The notes beneath the pieces were generated by a model. The model was given only the letters and a program-made list of their open reading frames with translations. It was not told where the DNA came from and ran no database searches. The position numbers were made by a program, and so were the translations under genes. 64,000 nucleotides of DNA from Pantoea deleyi (GTDB lineage Bacteria; Pseudomonadota; Gammaproteobacteria; Enterobacterales; Enterobacteriaceae). The stretch's first letter is position 1; each line of letters starts with the position of its first letter. The stretch spans positions 682,001 through 746,000 of the forward strand of contig NZ_CP071405.1 of NCBI RefSeq assembly GCF_022647325.1, written 5' to 3'. Shown here one piece after another: positions 17,990 through 25,552 of this stretch.

Positions 17990-20074
17990 ATGTTGCCTGT
18001 CACCTGGGATAGCGTTCTGATCTGCGTTTCGCTGATCGTGGCTTTTATTGCCTCTTTTACTGCGCTGGATACCGCCGGACGCGTGGCGGTTTCCCGTGGC
18101 TGGAGCGCCCGGTTCTGGCTGCTGGTGGGCGGCACCGCCATGGGCATCGGGGTCTGGGCGATGCACTTTATCGGTATGCTGGCGATGATGATGCCCATGA
18201 CGATGCGCTACGACATCCGGCTGACGATCCTCTCGCTGCTGGTGGCGATCCTGGCGTCAATGCTGGCCTTTGGTCAGACGGTGGGCGGACTGCATCTTAC
18301 CCGGCAGCGGCTGCTGCGCGGCAGCCTGATCCTGGGCGCGGGCGTGGTGGTGATGCACTACCTGGGGATGTGCGCACTGCTGGTTGAACCGCGCCCGGAA
18401 TGGAATGGCCAGCTGGTGGCGCTCTCGGTGCTGATCGCCTTTGTCGCCTCCGGCGTCGCGCTCTGGCTGGCGTTTCATCTGCGCAAAGGGGATCACCATC
18501 TGCTGCTGATGCGGGGACTGGCCTCGCTGGTGATGGGGATTGCGATTGCCGGTATGCACTATGTGGGCATGGCGGCGGCGACATTCAGTCACACCAGTAC
18601 GATGCAGTCGCGCGGTCTCAGTAATCCGGGGCTGGCGGTGTGGGTGACGCTGATTACGCTCTCGATCCTGGGGATCACGCTGCTCTGTTCGATGCTGGAC
18701 GCACAGATGCGCGCCGCGCGGCTGGCGACACGGCTCAGGCTTGCCAACAAGGAGCTGCGGCAGCTGGCGCTGCATGACAACCTGACCGCGCTGCCTAACC
18801 GGGTCATGCTGGAGCAGCAGATCGATCAGGCGATCAAAAAAGCGATGCTTAACGGGCATCGCTTTGCCGTGATCTATATGGATCTCGACGGCTTCAAGGC
18901 CGTGAATGACACCTGGGGACATCACGTCGGCGATCGGCTGCTGGTGGCGGTCGCGGAACGGCTGCGCAGCCAGCTCAGCGAGACGATGCTGCTGGCGCGT
19001 CTGGGCGGCGATGAATTTGTGCTGATGGTGAAGGGGTGCGATACCAGCCCGGCCCGCCAGCTGGCGCAGCGGCTGGTGAAAGTGATCGGCGCGCCGTTTG
19101 AGTTTGACCGCTACGTTCTGCACGTTTCGCTCAGCGCGGGCATCGCCATCTTTCCCCTGCACGGCCGCAGCCGGCAGGAGCTGATGTTTAACGCCGACGC
19201 CGCGATGTACCACACCAAACACAGCGGGCGCAACGGCTGGTGCCTGTTTGAACTGGCCATGAGCGCCGCGACACAGCATCAGCTGGAGCTGACCAACGAT
19301 CTCTGGGAGGCGCTGGAGCGCCAGCAGATGCGCCTGTTCTATCAGCCGAAATTCCGTTCCGGCGGCACCCGCTTAATGGGATTCGAAGCCCTGCTGCGCT
19401 GGCAGCATCCGCAGCGCGGCCTGCTGACGCCGGAGCTGTTTCTGCCGCGCGCCGAAAAAACCGGGCAGATTGTGGCGCTCGGCAACTGGGTGATCGAGGA
19501 AGCCTGCCGTCAGCTCAGGATCTGGCACAACCAGGGCCACAGTGAGTGGACCGTCTCGGTTAATCTCTCCGCGCTGCAGTTCCATCAGCGCGATCTGCTG
19601 GTGATCCTGACCCAGACGCTGACCCGTTATCAGCTGCCGGGCTGCGCGCTGATGCTGGAGATCACCGAAGCGATTGCGATGCGCGATCCCGTGTTCAGCC
19701 AGCAGCGTATCCGCGAACTGCAGCAGGCGGGCGTCAGTATCGCGATCGACAATTTCGGCATCGGCTATGCCAACCTGCTGCATCTGAAAGATCTGGATGC
19801 CAGCGAACTCAAGATCGATCGCAGCTTCATCAACTGCCTGCGGCCCGGCAGTGAAGATGCGACCGTGGTCAGTGCCATGCTGACGCTGGCGCAGAGTCTT
19901 AACCTGCGCATGGTGGCGGAGGGCGTTGAGACGGAAGAGCAGCAGCATCTGCTGACCAGCCTGGGCTTTGATGCGCTGCAGGGCTACCTGCTGGGCAAAC
20001 CGACGCCCGCCGATCGGGTTGAGGTGTTCAGCTTCACCGCCCGGCAACATCCGATGGCGTCGGCTTCAGGCTGA
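17990..20074 (+). CDS. MHYT-GGDEF-EAL membrane protein with degenerate EAL domain
   Basis: This 694-aa c-di-GMP turnover protein has an N-terminal seven-helix MHYT sensor (about 1-245) with three copper-type motifs: MHFIGM, MHYLGM and MHYVGM. The GGDEF domain (motif intact at 339-343) predicts diguanylate cyclase activity and has no RxxD inhibitory site upstream. The EAL domain keeps E466-A-L, NLSALQF and EITEA. However, the metal-binding DDFGTGYSS loop reads DNFGIGYAN (D587, N588), so phosphodiesterase activity is probably weak or lost. An intact paralogue lies 145 bp downstream on the same strand. The start ATG follows GAGGAG. Confidence 0.93.
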   Translation: MLPVTWDSVLICVSLIVAFIASFTALDTAGRVAVSRGWSARFWLLVGGTAMGIGVWAMHFIGMLAMMMPMTMRYDIRLTILSLLVAILASMLAFGQTVGGLHLTRQRLLRGSLILGAGVVVMHYLGMCALLVEPRPEWNGQLVALSVLIAFVASGVALWLAFHLRKGDHHLLLMRGLASLVMGIAIAGMHYVGMAAATFSHTSTMQSRGLSNPGLAVWVTLITLSILGITLLCSMLDAQMRAARLATRLRLANKELRQLALHDNLTALPNRVMLEQQIDQAIKKAMLNGHRFAVIYMDLDGFKAVNDTWGHHVGDRLLVAVAERLRSQLSETMLLARLGGDEFVLMVKGCDTSPARQLAQRLVKVIGAPFEFDRYVLHVSLSAGIAIFPLHGRSRQELMFNADAAMYHTKHSGRNGWCLFELAMSAATQHQLELTNDLWEALERQQMRLFYQPKFRSGGTRLMGFEALLRWQHPQRGLLTPELFLPRAEKTGQIVALGNWVIEEACRQLRIWHNQGHSEWTVSVNLSALQFHQRDLLVILTQTLTRYQLPGCALMLEITEAIAMRDPVFSQQRIRELQQAGVSIAIDNFGIGYANLLHLKDLDASELKIDRSFINCLRPGSEDATVVSAMLTLAQSLNLRMVAEGVETEEQQHLLTSLGFDALQGYLLGKPTPADRVEVFSFTARQHPMASASG

Positions 20075-20219
20075 TGCTTTCAATAGGTTTCAGCACTCAC
20101 AATAAGCGGAAACCTGCGGCATTAACGGCTCATCAGCCGTTAAGCCGCGCCGATAATAACGAAAATAGTCATAAAAACCTCTGTTCAACGCCTGACACGG
20201 CTTTACCCGGGAATGCACC

Positions 20220-22364
20220 ATGTTAGCAACCTCATACGACTCTTTTATTGTCATCGTCTCGGTTCTTGTCGCGATGCTGGCTTCCTTCACCGCCCTGGAC
20301 ATGGCCGGCCGGGTGGTGCATTCGACCGGCAAAGTGGCGCTGGTCTGGCTGTTTGGCGGCGGTTTTTCCATGGGCATCGGCATCTGGGCGATGCACTTCA
20401 TCGGCATGCTGTCGATGGATATGGAGATGGTCATGAGCTACGACGCCGCCCTCACGGCGTTATCGGCCGCCATCGCCGTGTGCGCCTCGATCTTTGCGCT
20501 GTGGCTGGTCTGTAATGGCGATCTGCCGCTGCGGCGGCTGATCGGCGGGGCGCTGATCCTCGGCAGCGGCGTGGTGGCGATGCACTACACCGGCATGGCA
20601 GCGCTGATGTTCTCGCCCGGCATCGTCTGGAAATGGGGCTGGGTGGCGCTGTCGGTGGTCATCGCCCTGGCCGCCTCCGGCGCGGCGCTGTGGCTGGCGT
20701 TTAACCTGCGGGATGGAAAGACCGGCCGGGTCACGGTGCTGCGCATCGGCGCATCGATGGTCATGGGATGTGCGATTGCCGGGATGCACTACACCGGCAT
20801 GGTGGCGGCAGAGTTTCCCGTGCACAGTCATCCGATCGGGCAGGGGGTTAACAGCGACTGGCTGGCGATTCTGGTCACGGTGGTGACGCTCTCGATTTTA
20901 GGCATCACGCTGCTGGTGTCGATGCTGGATGCGCGGCTGCAGGCGCGCACCTCGCTGCTCGCCAGTTCGCTGGCGGAGGCCAACCGCGAGCTGGCGCAAC
21001 TGGCACTGCACGATAACCTGACGCGGCTGCCCAACCGCATCCTGCTGGAAGATCGGCTGGAGCAGGCCATTAACAAAGCGAACCGTGAGCAGACGCAGTT
21101 TGCGCTGATGTTTATGGATCTCGACGGCTTCAAGGCGGTGAACGACGCCTTTGGCCACCATATTGGTGACAGCCTGCTGGTGGGCGTGACCGAGCGGATG
21201 AGCCAGCAGATGAGCGGCTACTACACGCTGGCGCGGCTGGGCGGGGATGAGTTTGTGCTGCTGGCGGAGATCGAGGATCCCAACGATGCGGCGGCCATCG
21301 CCGATAAGCTGGTGAAGGCGGTGGACTGCCCGTTCGATATCTCACGCTATGAGCTGGTGGTGTCGCTGAGTATCGGCATTGCGGTTTACCCCGGCGATGG
21401 GGTGGATGAGCGCGAACTGATGTTCAACGCCGACGCGGCGATGTACCACACCAAAAACAACGGCCGCAACGGCTATACCTTCTTCCAGCCCTCCATGAAC
21501 ATCCAGGCGCAGAGCCAGCTTCAGCTCAACAACGATCTCTGGCAGGCGCTGGACAACGCGGAGCTGCGGCTCTTCTACCAGCCCAAATACTGCGCCCCGC
21601 GCGGCCCGATTCTCGGTTTCGAGGCGCTGCTGCGCTGGCAGCATCCGCAACGCGGCCTGCTGTCGCCCGATAAGTTCCTGCCGATGGCGGAGAAGACCGG
21701 CATGATTATCAGCATCGGAAACTGGGTGATCCACGAAGCCTGTCGCCAGCTGCGGCAGTGGCATCTGCAGGGGCATCCGGACTGGTCGGTCGCGGTAAAC
21801 CTGTCGGCACTGCAGTTTGAGCAGGCGAATCTGGTGGAGATCGTGATGGATGCGCTGACGAAGCATCAGATCCCGGCCGAACAACTGACGCTGGAGGTCA
21901 CCGAGACCACCGCCATGCGCGATCCGGATGAGAGCGTGCGGATTCTGACCGAGCTGACCCGGCTGGGCGTCAAAGCCTCGATCGATGACTTCGGCACCGG
22001 CTACTCCAGCCTGCTCTATCTGAAGCGGTTACCGGCCAGCGAGCTCAAGATCGATCGGGCGTTTGTCAGCGAACTGCAGCATCAGAAAGAGGATGCCACG
22101 ATCGTCTCGGCGATTGTGGCCCTGGCGCAGTCGCTGCAGCTGAAGGTGGTGGCCGAGGGCGTGGAAACCGCCGAACAGCAGGCCTTCCTGACCAGCCTGG
22201 GCTGCAACATGCTGCAGGGCTATCTGCTGGGCAGACCGGTGCCGCCTGAGCGGGTGCCGGAAATGGCGAACTTCGTGGCGGAAGAGATCGAAGAGGCGGT
22301 CGCCAGCGTCAGCCACGATGCAGACGCCAGTCAGCAACTGACGCCGCAGGTCGCCGCCCTGTGA
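20220..22364 (+). CDS. MHYT-GGDEF-EAL membrane protein, bifunctional-type
   Basis: This 714-aa tandem paralogue of the preceding protein has the same plan: MHYT sensor (about 1-245) with MHFIGM, MHYTGM and MHYTGM motifs, GGDEF (341-345) and EAL (468-470). Here all EAL catalytic motifs are intact, including DDFGTGYSSLLYL and EGVET. It could therefore both make and degrade c-di-GMP, or act as a phosphodiesterase tuned by GTP binding. No RxxD inhibitory site precedes GGDEF. MHYT domains are proposed to bind copper and sense oxygen, CO or NO at the membrane; the ligand here is unknown. Confidence 0.94.
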   Translation: MLATSYDSFIVIVSVLVAMLASFTALDMAGRVVHSTGKVALVWLFGGGFSMGIGIWAMHFIGMLSMDMEMVMSYDAALTALSAAIAVCASIFALWLVCNGDLPLRRLIGGALILGSGVVAMHYTGMAALMFSPGIVWKWGWVALSVVIALAASGAALWLAFNLRDGKTGRVTVLRIGASMVMGCAIAGMHYTGMVAAEFPVHSHPIGQGVNSDWLAILVTVVTLSILGITLLVSMLDARLQARTSLLASSLAEANRELAQLALHDNLTRLPNRILLEDRLEQAINKANREQTQFALMFMDLDGFKAVNDAFGHHIGDSLLVGVTERMSQQMSGYYTLARLGGDEFVLLAEIEDPNDAAAIADKLVKAVDCPFDISRYELVVSLSIGIAVYPGDGVDERELMFNADAAMYHTKNNGRNGYTFFQPSMNIQAQSQLQLNNDLWQALDNAELRLFYQPKYCAPRGPILGFEALLRWQHPQRGLLSPDKFLPMAEKTGMIISIGNWVIHEACRQLRQWHLQGHPDWSVAVNLSALQFEQANLVEIVMDALTKHQIPAEQLTLEVTETTAMRDPDESVRILTELTRLGVKASIDDFGTGYSSLLYLKRLPASELKIDRAFVSELQHQKEDATIVSAIVALAQSLQLKVVAEGVETAEQQAFLTSLGCNMLQGYLLGRPVPPERVPEMANFVAEEIEEAVASVSHDADASQQLTPQVAAL

Positions 22365-22456
22365 CGCGCCCCGGCAGGCCGATAAAGGATGCGTAGCGCC
22401 TGTCATTGATCGCTGTGCGTGGTAAAGTCTCGCGGTTAAACAAGGAGAGGTCACCC

Positions 22457-23860
22457 GTGGCGAAATACCAGCGATTGATGGATGAGATTCAGCAACAGAT
22501 AGAGGCCGGTATCTGGCTGCCGGGCACCCGTTTGCCGTCGCTGCGTCAGCAGGTGGCGCAGCAGGGCGTCAGCCTGATGACGGTGCTTCATGCCTATGAG
22601 TTGCTGGAGAGTCAGGGCTGGATCGTCTCGCGTCCCCAGTCGGGCTATTACGTGGCGCCGCGCGCCCTGGCCCCCGCGCCGCTGAGCGTGGCGATCAGCG
22701 AACAGGTCGATATCAACGACTTCGTGTTCGATGTGCTTCAGGCGACGCGCGATCCCGCCATCGTCCCCTTTGGCTCCGCCTTTCCCGATCCCGCGCTCTT
22801 TCCGCAGCGCCAGCTGATGCGCTCGCTGGCGAACGTCTCACACCATCTGACCCCCACCGATGCGCTGCACAACCTGCCACCCGGCAACGCCACGCTGCGG
22901 CAGCTGCTGGCACAGCGCTATGCGCGGCAGGGCATCACCCTGTCGCCGGATGAGATTGTGATCACCAGCGGGGCGCTGGAGGCGCTGAACCTCAGCCTGC
23001 AATCCCTGACGGAGCCGGGCGACTATGTGGTGATTGAACAGCCGGGCTTTTATGGGGCGCTGCAGGCGATCGAGCGGCTCAGGCTCAAGGCGCTGGCGAT
23101 CCCGGTGGACGCCAGAGAGGGCATCGATCTGGTGCAGCTGGAGGAGGCCCTGCAGCGCTGGCCGGTAAAAGCCTGCTGGCTGATGACCACGCTGCAGAAC
23201 CCGCTCAGCGTCACCCTGACCCCGGAGCGTAAGCAGCAGCTGGTGGCGCTGCTGGCGCGGTATCAGGTGCCGATGATCGAAGACGATGTGTATGCCGAAC
23301 TCTGGGCCGGAGATGTGCCGCCGCTGCCAGCCAAAGCCTGGGACCGTCAGGGAAACGTGCTGCACTGCGGGTCGTTCTCGAAATCGCTGGTGGCGGGATT
23401 CCGCGTCGGCTGGGTCGCCGCAGGCCAGCATGCGCAGCGGATCCAGCGCCTGCAGCTGATGAGTACGCTCTCAACCAGCGCGCCGATGCAGCTGGCGCTG
23501 GCCGATTTTCTCGCCACGCGGCGTTACGACACCCACCTGAAGCGGCTGCGGCAGATTCTGGTGAAGCGGCAGCAGATGGTGCGTCAGGCGTTGCTGAAGG
23601 TGCTGCCGCTGCAGGCCACGGTCAGCGAAGCCCGCGGCGGCTATTTTCTCTGGGTCACCCTGCCGGAACGAATCGATACCACCCGGCTTTACCAGCAGGC
23701 GCTGGCGCAGGGGATCAGTATCGCACCGGGGCAGTTATTTTCGGCAGGCGAGCAGTTCAGTCACTGCTTCAGGCTGAACACCGCCTGGCCGTGGGATCGT
23801 CGGGCCGAGGCGGCAATCGAAACGCTGGGTCAGCTGATGGCGGAAGGGCTGGCGGATTAA
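22457..23860 (+). CDS. ydcR: MocR-type transcriptional regulator YdcR (GntR HTH plus aminotransferase domain)
   Basis: This 467-aa protein fuses an N-terminal winged helix (about 1-70, with AGIWLPGTRLPSLRQQVA) to a fold-type I PLP aminotransferase-like domain. The Schiff-base lysine lies in SFSKSLVAGFRVGW. MocR proteins sense PLP or amino acids rather than catalyse; YdcR targets are poorly known. The start is set at GTG 22457 with AAGGAG 9 nt upstream; E. coli YdcR begins with the same KYQ sequence. A longer frame from 22406 lacks support. The stop overlaps ylaC by 4 bp. Confidence 0.92.
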   Translation: MAKYQRLMDEIQQQIEAGIWLPGTRLPSLRQQVAQQGVSLMTVLHAYELLESQGWIVSRPQSGYYVAPRALAPAPLSVAISEQVDINDFVFDVLQATRDPAIVPFGSAFPDPALFPQRQLMRSLANVSHHLTPTDALHNLPPGNATLRQLLAQRYARQGITLSPDEIVITSGALEALNLSLQSLTEPGDYVVIEQPGFYGALQAIERLRLKALAIPVDAREGIDLVQLEEALQRWPVKACWLMTTLQNPLSVTLTPERKQQLVALLARYQVPMIEDDVYAELWAGDVPPLPAKAWDRQGNVLHCGSFSKSLVAGFRVGWVAAGQHAQRIQRLQLMSTLSTSAPMQLALADFLATRRYDTHLKRLRQILVKRQQMVRQALLKVLPLQATVSEARGGYFLWVTLPERIDTTRLYQQALAQGISIAPGQLFSAGEQFSHCFRLNTAWPWDRRAEAAIETLGQLMAEGLAD

Positions 23861-24339
23861 ACGTTCGCCGCCTGCTGGTGGCCCCAGGTCAGGTAGTAAA
23901 CATCGTAGAAATCCACTTCGCCTTTCTGCGTCAGCAGACGCTGGATGCCGCTCTTCACCCGCTCCGGCGTATCGGGCAGGGAGAGGATGCGCGTGATAGC
24001 CTGCTCACGCACCGGCTGCACGTAATACCATTCGCCGTTGTAGCAGACGCGCAGGTCGAGCGCATCAATATCCTCAAAGCGGTATTTCGGGTTGATGTCG
24101 AGCAGCATCAGCAGGCTCATCACCAGCACAAACACGGTCGCAAACCAGAAGGCAGGCCAGCCCAGCATCTCGGTGGTGAAAATCAGCGCCACGCACAGGC
24201 CGTAGCAGAGGTACATCACGGCCCAGAGACCGGGATGATTTTTCAGAAACGAGAGGCTGAAGCGCGGCAGGTTGTCGCGACGTTCTTCACGGTTGAGTGT
24301 GGCGATCTCGTCGATCAGGATTTGTTTAATAGCGTCCAT
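23857..24339 (-). CDS. ylaC: Inner membrane protein of the YlaC family
   Basis: This 160-aa protein matches the enterobacterial YlaC family of unknown function. Shared blocks include the start EIATLNREERRDNLPRFSLS, the segment FLKNHPGLW, YRFEDIDALDLRVCYNGEWY and the end KGEVDFYDVYYL. Two membrane helices (about 35-57 and 62-82) are followed by a cytoplasmic domain. It converges on ydcR with a 4-bp stop overlap (TTAA). Nothing in the context suggests a pathway. Confidence 0.8.
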   Translation of the reverse strand: MDAIKQILIDEIATLNREERRDNLPRFSLSFLKNHPGLWAVMYLCYGLCVALIFTTEMLGWPAFWFATVFVLVMSLLMLLDINPKYRFEDIDALDLRVCYNGEWYYVQPVREQAITRILSLPDTPERVKSGIQRLLTQKGEVDFYDVYYLTWGHQQAANV

Positions 24340-24670
24340 TGGTTACCTCACTGTCATCTGTTAGCTATTACAACAGATAACAGTCAAGCACATCAGAAAC
24401 AGATCGGTGCATTTTTTATATAACAGTTAAAGGGGCGGCTGCCCGGCCACGCGCAGACAGAACCGGCTGCCGCGGCGTTCTGACAATTTGCAACACTTTA
24501 GCGCAGTAAGAACCGCTCTGTGCCCTCATCCAGACACGGGCTGGCCCTACAGATCGCGATACATTTGGCTTTAGTCAGCAATATCAGTTAATTATCGCAA
24601 TTCTGCTGGCTGGCGCACATTGCTTTGTGGCCGGGGTTTGCCACACTTAGAAAAAAGCCGGAGAACCTGT
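24340..24670. other. Intergenic region upstream of ylaC and the cupin gene
   Basis: No gene supported. A dyad ATCTGTT/AACAGAT (24356-24378) lies just upstream of ylaC and may be an operator or part of its promoter. Otherwise nothing recognised. Confidence 0.4.
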
Positions 24671-25282
24671 ATGCGAGCCCCATCCTCCAGTCTGTTATTA
24701 ATGATGTCTTTTGCCGCAGGAACCTTCTCGGCCGGGGCCTCTGACAATCCGCAGCACCTGATGCTTGCCAGCCCGTCGGGCGGTGTGCCTAACAATCCGT
24801 TACCGCTGATCATCTGGCCGCGCGTGGTGCCGGAAGATGAAGAGATCGCACTCTGGTTTGAGAAAACCTTTGAAGAGAACGGCTGGCCGCCAGCCTGGCG
24901 CTACCCGATCTACCCCTATACCCACTACCATCCCAACACGCATGAACTGCTGGGCGTGGCGGAAGGCTGGGCGGAAGTGCTGTTCGGCGGTGATTCCGGC
25001 CGGATGGTGACGCTGCGCGCCGGGGATGCGGTACTGATCCCGGCGGGTGTCGGCCACCGTCAGGTCAGCGCCAGTGAAGATTTTATGGTGGTGGGCGCCT
25101 ATCCCCGAGGCATGGCACCCGAGACGCTTCGCGATGAGCCCTCGCGGCTGCAGCGATCGCTGGAGCAGGTGAAAAACGTGCCTCTGCCCACGCAGGATCC
25201 CTTTACCGGGAAAGAGGGCGCGTTAACGGAGATCTGGCAGCCGATTGCGGCGATGCATTTGCAGCAGCAGTCCGGTTTCTAG
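24671..25282 (+). CDS. YjlB-like cupin protein with N-terminal signal-like segment
   Basis: This 203-aa protein has a single cupin domain. Metal-ligand motif 1 is visible as HYHPNTHELLG (H85, H87, H91) and motif 2 as LRAGDAVLIPAGVGHR (H129). The core, including VPNNPLPLIIW and FMVVGAYPRGM, resembles Bacillus YjlB, whose function is unknown. The start at 24671 has GGAG 8 nt upstream and gives a hydrophobic segment (SSLLLMMSFAAGTFSAGAS) that could be a signal peptide, although the n-region has one Arg only. Typical YjlB proteins lack this, so export is possible but unproven. Confidence 0.78.
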   Translation: MRAPSSSLLLMMSFAAGTFSAGASDNPQHLMLASPSGGVPNNPLPLIIWPRVVPEDEEIALWFEKTFEENGWPPAWRYPIYPYTHYHPNTHELLGVAEGWAEVLFGGDSGRMVTLRAGDAVLIPAGVGHRQVSASEDFMVVGAYPRGMAPETLRDEPSRLQRSLEQVKNVPLPTQDPFTGKEGALTEIWQPIAAMHLQQQSGF

Positions 25283-25552
25283 AGGTCCGCGATCCTGCAG
25301 AACTCAACCAGCGCGAGCCTGTCTCGCGCTTTTTTCTGGCTGCCGGAATCGGATGTCGCGGTGCGCCATCTGCCTCTATCGATGCTGTAGCCACATTGAA
25401 CATTTACTCACCGCTGCCGATAACCCTTCTGTTAAGACTCACTATTTTTCTTAATACGCTTGTCTTTGCAGACCTTTTCCGTTTTAGTCCCGGCGAACGT
25501 ATTAACAGATTTTCAGGCCCTCATCCGGCTTCCGAGTAGCAGGCAATTAATA

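Noticed and set aside
18257..19279. Minus-strand ORF of 340 codons opposite the first MHYT gene
   Set aside because: Antisense shadow without SD or motif.
17990..22364. Tandem MHYT genes as an assembly duplication
   Set aside because: The two copies are diverged in sequence and active-site motifs, so both are real genes.
25460..25552. TTG start 31 codons upstream of the PAS-GGDEF-EAL gene
   Set aside because: No SD at the TTG, and the added residues do not resemble the PAS region; ATG 25553 preferred.
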